The notes under the pieces are model-generated. The model saw only the letters and a program-made list of their open reading frames with translations. It ran no database searches and was not told the origin of the DNA. A DNA stretch of 64,000 nt from Caedibacter sp052030685 (GTDB taxonomy: Bacteria > Pseudomonadota > Gammaproteobacteria > Francisellales > Francisellaceae): assembly GCF_052030685.1 (NCBI RefSeq), contig NZ_JBQAJM010000001.1, forward strand, positions 1 to 64,000, written 5' to 3'. Made by a program: the position numbers and the translations under genes. How positions within the stretch are numbered: the stretch's first letter is position 1; each line of letters opens with the position of its first letter. Below are positions 36,398-45,325 of this stretch, piece after piece.

Positions 36398-36501
36398 AAA
36401 AAACTCCTTAAGTTTTATGATATTTCATTTAGATTTAATGAGTAATAGCTCATATTTAACTTCCTCAAAATATTACTCTAATGGAGAATATAAAAGTGTA
36501 A

Positions 36502-36530
36502 CGGCTTCGACTTTGCTCAGCCAACGTTCA
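36502..36530. repeat. Single REP-like arm
   Basis: CGGCTTCGACTTTGCTCAGC followed by CAACGTTCA, the right-arm type of the repeats at 9,293 and 39,591; the facing left arm is absent. It sits between the 5' end of the isochorismatase-fold gene and the 3' end of htpG; nothing else is visible in this gap. Confidence 0.65.
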
Positions 36531-36686
36531 TATTAACAAGCCCATGCTTTACAACAACATGACTCAACATCACTTAGTATAATCCCAAGTAATATTAAAT
36601 CGCTAATGATAAAAACTAAATAGCTTTATAGAAACTTTAAAGATTATAGCCATCCAAGGCACAAAATCCCTTATCAAAAAGTACGA

Positions 36687-38579
36687 TTATACCGCTAAGT
36701 ATTTATTAACTAAGCCTACAAAATTTGCTGGATCTTCAAGCTGAGCACCTTCAACCAACAAGGCTTGTTGATATAAAAGATCTGTCCAGTCAGCAAACTG
36801 TGCATCATCTTGCTCTTGCTGCAAGTGCTTCACTAGCTTATGCTCAGCATTGATCTCAAGAATCGGCTTACCACCCATGCCTGGCATCATCATTTGCCCA
36901 GCATCTGCCATCATTTTTTGCAAATGCATGCTCATACCATAATCGTTAACAACGATACAGCTTGGCGAATTGGTCAAACGCTTAGAAAGGCGCACATCTT
37001 CGACTTTGTCTTTAAGCACTTCTTTCATTTGCTTAATAATGCTTTCAAACTCTTTTTGTGTTTCTTCTTGCTGTTTTTTCTCTTCCTCGGAATCCAAATC
37101 ACCAAGATCTAAATCACCTTTAGCAACTGATTTTAACGTCTTACCATCAAATTCAGATAAATGTGATGTCATCCATTCATCGACGCGATCGCTTAAAAGC
37201 AAGACTTCAATGCCTTTCTTGCGGAACACTTCTAATTGTGGGTTATTCTTCGCTGCATTAAAGCTCTCAGCCGTCACATAATAGATAAACTTCTGATCTT
37301 CCTTCATACGTGACACATAATCAGCCAATGACACATCTTGCTCAGCAGTATCTTTGTGCGTTGAGGCAAAGCGTAATAATTTGGCAATTTTATCTTTATT
37401 CTCATGATCTTCAGCAGGCGCTTCTTTCAACACCTGTCCAAATGCCTTCCAGAATTTTTCATACTGCTCTTTATCATCTTTTGCCATTTTATCGAGCATA
37501 TCTAGGACTTTCTTAGCAGTCGCTTTTTTGATCTTATCAATGACTTTATTGTGTTGCAAAATCTCACGTGAGATATTCAATGGCAAATCATTTGAATCAA
37601 TGACACCTTTAACGAAACGTAAATATGATGGCAGTAAATGCTCATTCTCCATAATAAATACGCGTTGTACGTAAAGCTGCAAACCAGATTTACGCTCGCG
37701 ATCCCATAAATCAAATGGCGCGCGCTCTGGCAAATATAATAAACTGGTATATTCAAGATTGCCTTCGACCTTATTGTGCGACCAAGTTAATGGATCGGTG
37801 AAATCATGTGAAATATGCTTATAAAACTCTTTGTATTCTTCATCGGTAATTTCAGACTTAGAGCGCGTCCACAAGGCTTTTGCCTTGTTAATCGTTTCCC
37901 ATTCTTTCGTTTCTTTTTCTTTACCTTCTTCATCATGCTCAGTTTTAAACATTTGAATAGGTAATGAGATGTGATCCGAATATTTCTTAACGATTTGACG
38001 CAATTTAAAGTCATCAAGCAAATCATGCTCTTCATCTTTAAGATGCAGTACAATCTCAGTACCACGCGCTTCTTTAGTAATATCTTCAACGCTAAATGAG
38101 CCATCTGCTTTAGACTCCCAGCGCACACCTTGTGAAGCTTCAACACCCGCTTTACGTGTATTTACAGTGACTTTATCAGCAACGATATACGCAGAATAAA
38201 AACCAACACCAAACTGACCAATCAATTGCGAATCTTTACTCTGATCACCACTTAATGCCTCTAAGAATTTCTTAGTGCCTGATTTTGCAATTGTACCTAA
38301 ATGCTCAATCACTTCATCGCGTGTCATACCAATACCATTATCGGCAATCGTAATCGTTTTTGCGTCTTTATCAAAAGAAACACGCACCTTTAAATCGGCA
38401 TCATTTTCAAAAATATCAGCATTGCTTAATGCTTCAAAACGCAGCTTTTCTGCTGCATCTGACGCGTTAGAAATAAGCTCTCTTAAGAAAATTTCACGGT
38501 TTGAATACAGTGAATGGATCACCAAATGTAATAATTGTTTTACTTCCGTTTGAAAGTCAAAAACTTGCTTTTCGGACAT
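36687..38579 (-). CDS. htpG: Chaperone HtpG (bacterial Hsp90)
   Basis: ATP-dependent chaperone working with DnaK on late folding. 630 aa. NSKREIFLRELISNASDA-type helix (here SNREIFLRELISNASDA), DNGIGMTRDEV, GQFGVGFYSAYIV nucleotide-site loops, then a middle domain (LYLPERAPFD, YVQRVFI) and C-terminal dimer domain. Preceded by a clear sigma32-type promoter and AGGAG. Single leftward gene. Confidence 0.98.
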   Translation of the reverse strand: MSEKQVFDFQTEVKQLLHLVIHSLYSNREIFLRELISNASDAAEKLRFEALSNADIFENDADLKVRVSFDKDAKTITIADNGIGMTRDEVIEHLGTIAKSGTKKFLEALSGDQSKDSQLIGQFGVGFYSAYIVADKVTVNTRKAGVEASQGVRWESKADGSFSVEDITKEARGTEIVLHLKDEEHDLLDDFKLRQIVKKYSDHISLPIQMFKTEHDEEGKEKETKEWETINKAKALWTRSKSEITDEEYKEFYKHISHDFTDPLTWSHNKVEGNLEYTSLLYLPERAPFDLWDRERKSGLQLYVQRVFIMENEHLLPSYLRFVKGVIDSNDLPLNISREILQHNKVIDKIKKATAKKVLDMLDKMAKDDKEQYEKFWKAFGQVLKEAPAEDHENKDKIAKLLRFASTHKDTAEQDVSLADYVSRMKEDQKFIYYVTAESFNAAKNNPQLEVFRKKGIEVLLLSDRVDEWMTSHLSEFDGKTLKSVAKGDLDLGDLDSEEEKKQQEETQKEFESIIKQMKEVLKDKVEDVRLSKRLTNSPSCIVVNDYGMSMHLQKMMADAGQMMMPGMGGKPILEINAEHKLVKHLQQEQDDAQFADWTDLLYQQALLVEGAQLEDPANFVGLVNKYLAV

Positions 38580-38625
38580 GTTCGCTCCTATTTTGATTTG
38601 CTTTATTTAAAACTCGACCGCAAAC

Positions 38626-38653
38626 AAATGGGCGTTAAAAAAGATATTTCAAG
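38626..38653 (-). promoter_or_regulatory. Sigma32 heat-shock promoter of htpG
   Basis: Read on the minus strand: CTTGAAA (38,653-38,647), 13 bases, GCCCATTT (38,633-38,626). The RpoH consensus is CTTGAAA-N11..16-CCCCATnT, so only one base deviates. It lies about 47 bases before the htpG ATG. Confidence 0.8.
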
Positions 38654-38755
38654 GAATAATTTAACCTAAATTCAAATTATAAGTGCATCTTTATCTGTTG
38701 ACATAGGTCAACAGTGAACTATAATCCAAAATACTCTGATTAACCACGCAAATGC

Positions 38756-38989
38756 ATGAGACCTAAGCACCCTAATAAAGAAATTGAGAAAGCCGTCAAA
38801 TATGCTGAAGTTAGGGGATGGCGCTATCAATCTAGCGGGAGCTCTGCACATGCTTGGGGTCGATTATTATGCCCACTTGAAAGCAGAGATGGTCACTCAA
38901 TCAGTATATGGTCAACACCTCGTAGTGCTGAGAATCATGCAAAACAAATTAGAAGAGTCGTTGATAACTGTGAGCATCAAGGAGAATAA
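38756..38989 (+). CDS. HicA-like small basic protein (toxin-like)
   Basis: 77 aa. Layout resembles HicA-type dsRBD-fold proteins: N-terminal helix EKAVKYAEVRGWRYQSSGS, a His (32) in SSAHAWGRLLC, SISIWSTP strand and a C-terminal helix HAKQIRRVVDNC. Relatives I recall carry an extra Cys-rich insert between strand motifs, which is missing here. Function not established; a mRNA interferase or dsRNA-binding role is inference. No good ribosome-binding site; a promoter must lie in the 103 bases after the htpG promoter. One base separates it from the HTH partner. Confidence 0.7.
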   Translation: MRPKHPNKEIEKAVKYAEVRGWRYQSSGSSAHAWGRLLCPLESRDGHSISIWSTPRSAENHAKQIRRVVDNCEHQGE

Positions 38990-38990
38990 A

Positions 38991-39539
38991 ATGGCTGAAA
39001 CTTATGAATTTACACTTATCCTTCAGGGAGTCGATGAAAATACACCTAACTTGGAAGATGCCTTATTTGAGGCAGGTTGTGACGACGCTATTATTAATTT
39101 TAAAAATGGCACTGTATATCTTGATTTTGACCGAGAAGATGTAAGCTTTGAACACGCAATTCTTTCCGCAATTAAAGATATTGAATCAGCTCAAATTAAT
39201 GCTTCTGTAAGTAGTGTTGCGCCAGAACACCTTGTCAACTCAACTGATATTGCAAGTCGGGTTTCATTAAGTAAGCAAGCGCTATCGCTATACATTCTGG
39301 GCAAGAGGGGTAATAACACTTTCCCCAAACCAATTTTGAAAATTAGCAATAAAAGTCCACTATGGCGATGGACAACCGTAGCTGAATGGTTCTATCAGCA
39401 AGGAAAAATCAAAGATCATAAAATCATTGAGTATGCCACAACTGTAGAAGATATTAATGAGACTTTGGGTGCTCGAGCAAGAAAAGCATTTTCCCATCGT
39501 AAAAAAATCTATCATGATTTAGGCGCATTACAGAGGTAA
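38991..39539 (+). CDS. HTH DNA-binding protein, partner of the HicA-like protein
   Basis: 182 aa, ATG one base after the upstream stop with GGAGA inside the upstream gene, so translation is tightly linked. N-terminal domain 1-75 (FTLILQGVDE, LEDALFEAGCDDAIINFKNG, VYLDFDRE) followed by an HTH of the AlpA/MerR-like type at about 83-130 (LVNSTDIASRVSLSKQALSLY, FPKPILK, PLWRW). I have seen similar proteins beside HicA-like genes but know of no function. An antitoxin/autoregulator is plausible. The longer frame extending upstream in the other gene's region is not the start. Confidence 0.75.
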   Translation: MAETYEFTLILQGVDENTPNLEDALFEAGCDDAIINFKNGTVYLDFDREDVSFEHAILSAIKDIESAQINASVSSVAPEHLVNSTDIASRVSLSKQALSLYILGKRGNNTFPKPILKISNKSPLWRWTTVAEWFYQQGKIKDHKIIEYATTVEDINETLGARARKAFSHRKKIYHDLGALQR

Positions 39540-39554
39540 TTATTGGGATCCATT

Positions 39555-39620
39555 CGTTCCCTGAGCGTAGTTGATGGGTACAAGACACAACGGCTTCGAC
39601 TGACGCTCAGCCAGCGTTGA
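39555..39620. repeat. REP-like inverted repeat between HTH gene and ftsH
   Basis: CGTTCCCTGAGCGTAGTTGA on the left and CGGCTTCGACTGACGCTCAG-CCAGCG on the right pair through CTGAGCGT / ACGCTCAG plus weaker flanks. Same family as 9,219-9,310, and again between convergent genes. Confidence 0.7.
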
Positions 39621-39633
39621 TGTTAAGCTAATA

Positions 39634-41580
39634 TTATTTTTCAGACTGATCATCCGCCTGCTGCGGTTTAGTTGCTTCAGATGGTGTCACAGTTACCGTT
39701 TCTTTAGCAACTGGAGAAGCCACTTCTTCCCCTTTGGGAGTATAACTATCACCCCAATCGCCCGGCTCTCTAACCTCGCGACGCGCCATTAGGTCATCGA
39801 CCTGCATTGAATCAATGGTTTCATACTTCATCAGCGCATCCGCCATGGCGTGCAAGATATCGGTATTTTCCTTAAGAATCGTTTCTGCTCTTGAGTAATT
39901 TTCATCAATTAAGCGACGCACTTCACCATCAATATCAAGGGCTGTTTTATCCGAAAAATGTTTCGGACTTTTACCCATGCTTTGCCCCAAGAAAGGCTGC
40001 TGATCATCTTCGTCAAATAGAATTGGTCCCATTTTGTCGGACAAGCCCCACTTGGTGACCATGCTGCGAGCAATATTAGTTGCCACTTGAATATCATTAG
40101 AAGCACCCGTAGTGACTTTGTCATAACCAAAGATCAGCGCTTCAGCAATACGCCCACCAAAGATACTTGATAAACGACTTAATAACTGTTCGCGAGATTG
40201 GCTGACCTGATCGCCATCTGGCAAATACATTGTCACACCTAATGCACGCCCTCGAGGAATAATACTGACTTTGTAGACAGGATCGTGATCAGGTACCAGG
40301 CGCCCAACAATCGCGTGTCCGGCTTCATGATAAGCCGTTAAGCGTTTTTGCTCGTCACTCATTGCCATCGAACGACGTTCAGTACCCATCAAAATTTTGT
40401 CTTTTGCCTTTTCAAACTCTTCCATGCCAACGATTTCTTTGTTAACACGCGCAGCAAATAACGCTGCTTCATTCACCAAGTTAGCAAGCTCAGCACCTGA
40501 AAATCCTGGTGTGCCACGTGCGATCCAATCAACGCGCACCTCATCTGCTACAGCGATTTTGCGCATATGGACTTTTAGAATTTGCTCACGACCTTTGACA
40601 CTTGGTAAGCCAACTGTTACTTGTCGGTCAAAACGACCAGGACGCAAAAGGGCAGGATCCAACACATCCGGTCGGTTAGTCGCAGCAATCACGATAACAC
40701 CCTCATTGTCGGCAAATCCATCCATCTCTACCAACATCTGGTTTAATGTCTGCTCACGTTCATCATGCCCACCTCCAAGACCAGCCCCTCGATGGCGACC
40801 CACCGCATCAATCTCATCGATAAAGATAATACAAGGCGCGCGACGCTTGGCTTGCTCAAACATATCACGCACACGTGATGCACCGACACCGACAAACATT
40901 TCAACGAAGTCAGAACCAGAGATTGAGAAGAAAGGCACTTTTGCTTCACCGGCAATCGCACGTGCTAGCAACGTTTTACCAGTTCCTGGAGGACCGACCA
41001 TCAAGACACCTTTAGGAATTTTGCCACCGATTTTCTCGTATTTGGCAGGATTCTTTAGGAAATCAACGATTTCAGCAACTTCTTCTTTAGCTTCATCCAC
41101 ACCGGCAACATCGGCTAATGTGACTTTGATCTGATCTTCACCTAAAAGTTTCGCCTTACTTTTACCAAATGAAAAAGCACCACTTTTGCCACCTCCGGCA
41201 CGCATCATTAGGAAAATAAAAAAGCCGGCAATTAGCAATAATGGCAACCAATTAAACAAAAATGCCAATAATAAACTTGGTTTCTCTGGTGCTTTCGCAG
41301 AAACTTCAGCGTTTTTAGTTAGCATCTGATCAACAATACTTTGATCCAATAGTGGCGCATAGGTAGTAAACTTCTCACCAGTATCCGTTGTACCAGTAAA
41401 AGTGCGACCATCAACATTGATCGACTGGATGCTGCCGCTATTTAATTGTTGCACAAAACTTGAGTACTTCAGCGTTGTTGATGGATCGGTCTTTGTACTC
41501 ATGTTGCTAAAAATAAACACTAAACCTACGGCAATCAAGCCCCAGAATAGTGCATTTCGCAAGAACTCATTTTTCTTCAT
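39634..41580 (-). CDS. ftsH: ATP-dependent membrane zinc metalloprotease FtsH
   Basis: Inner-membrane AAA+ protease. Two N-terminal transmembrane helices (about 8-25 and 103-125) around a periplasmic domain, Walker A GPPGTGKT, Walker B CIIFIDEIDAVG, second region of homology (IAATNRPDVLDPALLRPGRFDR), zinc HEAGH in TAYHEAGHAIVG, and a Thr/Pro/Ala-rich tail. 648 aa. A plausible -10 (TATAAT, minus strand 41,663-41,658) lies upstream. Confidence 0.98.
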   Translation of the reverse strand: MKKNEFLRNALFWGLIAVGLVFIFSNMSTKTDPSTTLKYSSFVQQLNSGSIQSINVDGRTFTGTTDTGEKFTTYAPLLDQSIVDQMLTKNAEVSAKAPEKPSLLLAFLFNWLPLLLIAGFFIFLMMRAGGGKSGAFSFGKSKAKLLGEDQIKVTLADVAGVDEAKEEVAEIVDFLKNPAKYEKIGGKIPKGVLMVGPPGTGKTLLARAIAGEAKVPFFSISGSDFVEMFVGVGASRVRDMFEQAKRRAPCIIFIDEIDAVGRHRGAGLGGGHDEREQTLNQMLVEMDGFADNEGVIVIAATNRPDVLDPALLRPGRFDRQVTVGLPSVKGREQILKVHMRKIAVADEVRVDWIARGTPGFSGAELANLVNEAALFAARVNKEIVGMEEFEKAKDKILMGTERRSMAMSDEQKRLTAYHEAGHAIVGRLVPDHDPVYKVSIIPRGRALGVTMYLPDGDQVSQSREQLLSRLSSIFGGRIAEALIFGYDKVTTGASNDIQVATNIARSMVTKWGLSDKMGPILFDEDDQQPFLGQSMGKSPKHFSDKTALDIDGEVRRLIDENYSRAETILKENTDILHAMADALMKYETIDSMQVDDLMARREVREPGDWGDSYTPKGEEVASPVAKETVTVTPSEATKPQQADDQSEK

Positions 41581-41819
41581 GCAAGTGTAATCCTATTGAT
41601 TTTGCTTAATTATTTAACTTCCAAGCTCAAACCTAAAAGCCAATTTATTGGTTGGACATTATAGTATATCGCTGACCTTGTCGCGATGGCTTCACAACAA
41701 AATTTTGCAAACACTTATTAGGTTCAACCTTAGCACAAAAAAATATCGCTTCACAATTGTAATTCAGCAGATATTTAGCGAATGCGCTAACTCTCTATTT
41801 TCTAGCTTAATAAACCACT

Positions 41820-41986
41820 TACACCCACCACAAACCATTTTACAGAATTGCTTGCTTTGCACTTTCCGTACTTTCACCAAGTTGAATTTTGGCAATAGTC
41901 CTAGCTATTACCTGCAATCCAACTTGTTAAAATCCTCACAAATTGCTTTGCAACTAAACACCGCAAAATGATTCACGATGGGTATA
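41820..41986. mobile_element. Full-length 167-bp MITE-like element, opposite orientation
   Basis: Reverse complement aligns without gaps over all 167 bases to the copy at 29,381-29,547, by eye at roughly 80-85 percent identity, with both termini, inner arms (CAAGTTGGATTGCAG) and centre preserved. One terminus has drifted (TACACCCACC for TATACCCATC). Lies in the 470-base gap between ftsH and the binding-protein gene; the remainder of that gap has the ftsH promoter region and no gene. Confidence 0.85.
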
Positions 41987-42051
41987 TGAACTCAGCATAA
42001 CGCATGCTCAGCAAGAAATTAAATATATTATCAAAATAAAATCAATAATTA

Positions 42052-42801
42052 TTATTTATCGAACTTACAGTGTAGACTTGGATTAAACTTCATGCTTTTT
42101 AACCCTTTATTAAATAGGCTAATCAGTTTGGCTGACCCTGTTTGATCTTTTGCGGCAATCAGGTAATGCGTTTGTTGATCCGCAACAAATGCTTTGGTAA
42201 AAAGCTTAGCTCCATCTTTAACATGCGCAATATTTTCAAACGCATCATCACCTGCGTAGACAGCGGTCACACGCTTAGCTTTCAATTGACTAAAACAATC
42301 TTGCATCGTTAACGCAGTAATACGCGTCGCTGTTTTTTGCGCAAACATTTCTGCCAAATTACCATAAGCACCATAACCTTGTGGTACACAGACTTTCGCT
42401 CCTTGCAAAGCTTTAAAATCAAGGTGGTCATTTTTGCCGTCAGTCAACACCCAAATATAAGCAGATTTGGTATAAAGTGCATCACTATATAGATATTTTT
42501 GTGCACGCTCTTTGGTATAGCTCCATGGGAATGAAACAACGGGCGATGAGCCATAAGCTAAGCTTTTTATTGCCACACTCCAAGGCAACCATCTAATCTC
42601 GCCAAGATTCACACCTTGACTTTTAAAAACTTTTGTCACAAATTCAGTCAAACAGCCTTTGCTGCTTTCATGCTGATTCACATAAGGATAATAATAATCA
42701 CCTAACGCATAATTTACTGTGTATTTAGTTTTATCATTAGCATACCCAACACCAATGCTTAGCAAAGAGAACAGAATAATACCAAACTTTAACACGCTCA
42801 C
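42052..42801 (-). CDS. Periplasmic solute-binding protein (family 3)
   Basis: Amino-acid-type (SBP_bac_3) binding domain, 249 aa. Signal peptide MSVLKFGIILFSLLSIGVGYA, then two-lobed pattern: YPYV, GCLTEFVTKVFKSQGV, WLPWSVAIKSLAYG, DFKALQGAKVCVPQGYGAYG. I chose the GTG 36 bases inside the ATG frame because AGAGGAG lies 7 bases before it and the signal peptide then starts correctly. No permease or ATPase neighbours, so it is an orphan; ligand unknown. Confidence 0.85.
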   Translation of the reverse strand: MSVLKFGIILFSLLSIGVGYANDKTKYTVNYALGDYYYPYVNQHESSKGCLTEFVTKVFKSQGVNLGEIRWLPWSVAIKSLAYGSSPVVSFPWSYTKERAQKYLYSDALYTKSAYIWVLTDGKNDHLDFKALQGAKVCVPQGYGAYGNLAEMFAQKTATRITALTMQDCFSQLKAKRVTAVYAGDDAFENIAHVKDGAKLFTKAFVADQQTHYLIAAKDQTGSAKLISLFNKGLKSMKFNPSLHCKFDK

Positions 42802-43004
42802 ATCGCACTCCTCTTTCGCATTATTTATCCTTAACATTCATGCTCTTAGCATAAACGCAATCAATCCAAAATGCATTAACCATAACATTAACCCGATGAA
42901 TATAGCATTTTTTTGCCGCATACACATATTGACTTATGCCAAATCAATTTTTACGATGTGATGCGTATTTAAACTAATAAATAATCTCAATCTAAGGAGA
43001 ACAC

Positions 43005-43880
43005 ATGAAAAAGATTATTGCATTAACCGCTGCCATGCTATTTGCTGGCTCAATTACAGCTTATGCAGCCGATGCGCAAACAACTGCAACTGCAGTTACT
43101 GCGACGCCTGCTGCTAAAACTGATGCAGCCAAGCCTGCTAAAGTTGACATGAAAGAAGTAAGCTATATCATTGGTCAAGAGATGGGTAAAGGCTTCAAAT
43201 CACAAGATATCAAGCTTGATGTCAAACAATTAAATGCCGGTTTAGAAGCTGGACTTTCTGGCAAAGAATCTAAGATTTCTGAAGCTAAAAGCAAAGAAAT
43301 TATGCAAGCTTTCCAAATGGAAATGATCCAAAAAGCACAAACTAAAATGAAGGCTGAGGGCGCGGCAAACCAAAAAGCAGCCGATGCATTTATGGCTGAT
43401 GTTGCTAAAATGCCTAATGTTAAAAAAGCAGCTGATGGTATCTACTACCAAATAATCACTGAAGGCAAAGGTGAAAAACCTGCTAAAACTGATACAGTAA
43501 CGGTCAACTACACAGGCACAACACCTGCTACTGCTTTCAACAAAGATGCTAAAGCAGGTGCTGCAAAACTAGCCAAAGGCGAGCTTCTTGGTAAAACGTT
43601 TGACAGCTCTAAAAAAACTGGCAAACCAGCAACCTTCCCATTGAATCAAGTGATTCCTTGCTGGAAGGATGCTTTAAGTCAAATCCCAGTAGGTTCAACA
43701 GTTATTCTTTACTGTGCACCTAAGCAAGCCTATGGCGAGATGGCTCCACCACAAATCGGACCTAATCAAGTATTAAGCTTCAAAGTAGAATTAATCACAG
43801 CAGTAAAAGCAGAGAAACCTGCAGCAAATGATGACGCTGCAAATGATACTAAAGCAGACGCAACAGCTGCTGCAAAATAG
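43005..43880 (+). CDS. Exported FKBP-type peptidyl-prolyl isomerase (Mip-like)
   Basis: 291 aa. Signal peptide 1-21, an Ala/Lys-rich linker, Mip/FkpA-type N-terminal dimerisation helix (about 45-150: VSYIIGQEMGKGFKSQ..., AKMPNVKKAADGIYY) and FKBP domain (155-265: VNYTGT, GKTFDSS, FPLNQVIPCW, YGEMAPPQIGPNQVLSFKVELI). Two oddities: about 20 extra residues between VNYTGT and GKTFDSS, and Cys where VIPGW normally has Gly. Ala/Asp-rich tail. AAGGAGA precedes the ATG; a strong terminator follows. Confidence 0.9.
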   Translation: MKKIIALTAAMLFAGSITAYAADAQTTATAVTATPAAKTDAAKPAKVDMKEVSYIIGQEMGKGFKSQDIKLDVKQLNAGLEAGLSGKESKISEAKSKEIMQAFQMEMIQKAQTKMKAEGAANQKAADAFMADVAKMPNVKKAADGIYYQIITEGKGEKPAKTDTVTVNYTGTTPATAFNKDAKAGAAKLAKGELLGKTFDSSKKTGKPATFPLNQVIPCWKDALSQIPVGSTVILYCAPKQAYGEMAPPQIGPNQVLSFKVELITAVKAEKPAANDDAANDTKADATAAAK

Positions 43881-43904
43881 TTTAACCTAACACACCATAA
43901 TCTT

Positions 43905-43928
43905 AAGCCCGCTGTTGCGGGCTTTTTT
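43905..43928 (+). terminator. Rho-independent terminator after the FKBP gene
   Basis: Eight-base stem AAGCCCGC / GCGGGCTT with TGTT loop, then a run of T. Separates the FKBP gene from xthA. Confidence 0.92.
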
Positions 43929-43957
43929 ATTTATTGTAGAAAGACAAGAAGGATGAT

Positions 43958-44728
43958 ATGAAAGTTATCTCATTTAATGCCAATGGCATTCGCGCTGCCA
44001 CGCGCAAAGGCTTTTTTGACTGGTTCACCCAGCAAAACGCTGATTTCTTATGCATTCAAGAAACCAAAGCACAATTTGAGCAACTCAAAGATAATAACAT
44101 TTATTTCCCTGAAGGCTATCACTACGCCTATACTGACGCCAAGAAAAAAGGTTACAGTGGTGTAGCAATCTATGCTAAGCGCAAACCTAAACGCATCATC
44201 CACACGCTTGGCATAGATTGGGCAGATGATGAGGGGCGTTACATTCAATTTGATTATGACGATTTAAGTGTTGCATCTATCTATATCCCTTCAGGCTCCA
44301 GTGGTGACGAACGTCAAGCGTATAAAATGGATTTTTTAGATAAATACAAAGATATACTCAAAGATCAAATGCACAACAATAAGCGCTTTATCATCTGTGG
44401 TGATGTCAATATTGTACATAAAGAAATTGATATTAAGAATTGGAAACAAAACCAGAAAACATCTGGCGTTTTACCTGAGGAACGCGCCTGGCTTGATCAT
44501 GTCTTTGATGATATTGGTTGGGTTGATGCATTTCGCGTGATTAATCAACAAGCTGAGCAATACACTTGGTGGTCAAATCGCGGTCAAGCACGTGCTAAAA
44601 ATGTTGGTTGGCGAATTGATTATCAGTTGATTACACCTGAATTAAAAGATAGCATTATCGCCGATAATATTTACACTGATTCATGGTTTTCAGATCATGC
44701 ACCTCTGTCAATCACCTATAAAACTTAA
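43958..44728 (+). CDS. xthA: Exodeoxyribonuclease III
   Basis: AP endonuclease/3'-5' exonuclease of base-excision repair. 256 aa. SFNANGIRAA start, metal Glu in CIQETKAQ, SIYIPSG, GDVNIVHKEIDIKN active-site Asp-x-Asn, WWSNRGQARAKNVGWRIDY and the terminal SDHAPLSI. AAGAAGGA before the ATG. Shares a TTAA stop overlap with the convergent DUF29 gene. Confidence 0.95.
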   Translation: MKVISFNANGIRAATRKGFFDWFTQQNADFLCIQETKAQFEQLKDNNIYFPEGYHYAYTDAKKKGYSGVAIYAKRKPKRIIHTLGIDWADDEGRYIQFDYDDLSVASIYIPSGSSGDERQAYKMDFLDKYKDILKDQMHNNKRFIICGDVNIVHKEIDIKNWKQNQKTSGVLPEERAWLDHVFDDIGWVDAFRVINQQAEQYTWWSNRGQARAKNVGWRIDYQLITPELKDSIIADNIYTDSWFSDHAPLSITYKT

Positions 44729-45159
44729 GGGTAAAAATCATCATCTAATAGTTGCACCAATGTATAAGGCAAACATGCTGGAAACTCACTTTCAGCCAGT
44801 CCTGTTTCTTTTTGCGCTGCCAAAATCGCATCACCATAAACATCTTCGAGCATTTCCTCAATTTTTGCTTTTAAACTGGGAGTTTTCTTCAATCTTCTGA
44901 CAATTTTTCGCCTTTGCTCTTTGATTGTTAACGACCAACTTTTACTTTGATAAGTCGGCTGATGTTCCCACTTAAGCAGGTGCATAATTAAGATAGTTAA
45001 TCGACTTTCCATCTCGCGCTCTTGACTAACACCCATGTCTTCCAGCTCCTCACTTAGATGATCAAAATCAAGTTGTTCAATATCACGCGCTTTTAAAGCA
45101 TGTGCCATTTTCATTGCCCATGCATAAAAGTCTCTCTCATATAGCTGTGAAACATTCAT
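44725..45159 (-). CDS. DUF29 family protein
   Basis: 144 aa from the ATG preceded by GGAG at 6 bases (an in-frame ATG four codons earlier lacks a site). YERDFYAWAMKMAHALKARDIEQLDFDHLSEELEDMG, then MESRLTILIMHLLKWEHQP, is the DUF29 pattern. Largely helical, cytoplasmic, function unknown; the family is common in cyanobacteria and patchy in proteobacteria. Confidence 0.88.
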   Translation of the reverse strand: MNVSQLYERDFYAWAMKMAHALKARDIEQLDFDHLSEELEDMGVSQEREMESRLTILIMHLLKWEHQPTYQSKSWSLTIKEQRRKIVRRLKKTPSLKAKIEEMLEDVYGDAILAAQKETGLAESEFPACLPYTLVQLLDDDFYP

Positions 45160-45244
45160 AGACTGCTCCATTTATTTAACGTTACAAACACTGGCTATTA
45201 TAGCAACAAACAACTCAATACACAGCACTTCACTCAAGATCAAA

Positions 45245-45269
45245 CAAAAAAGCCTGCAGTTGCAGGCTT
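45245..45269 (-). terminator. Terminator of the outer-membrane protein gene
   Basis: On the minus strand AAGCCTGC / GCAGGCTT with an AACT loop, followed by a T-run (TTTTT-G). About 57 bases after the stop of the DUF3573-like gene. A weaker plus-strand hairpin AGGAG/CTCCT plus T6 lies at 45,293-45,312. Confidence 0.85.
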
Positions 45270-45325
45270 AAAATAACAAAAATAGAAGGTTGAGGAGTTC
45301 CTCCTATTTTTTACAGCTTTTATCT

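Noticed and set aside
38784..38990. 5' extension of the HTH gene over the HicA-like gene
   Set aside because: GGAGA and the ATG at 38,991 give the better start, and the overlapped region encodes the HicA-like protein in another frame.
40397..41134. Long plus-strand frame opposite ftsH (245 codons)
   Set aside because: Antisense shadow of the conserved ftsH AAA domain; no ribosome-binding site or family pattern.
42802..42837. Longer ATG start of the binding protein
   Set aside because: AGAGGAG points to the internal GTG, which also places the signal peptide at the N-terminus.
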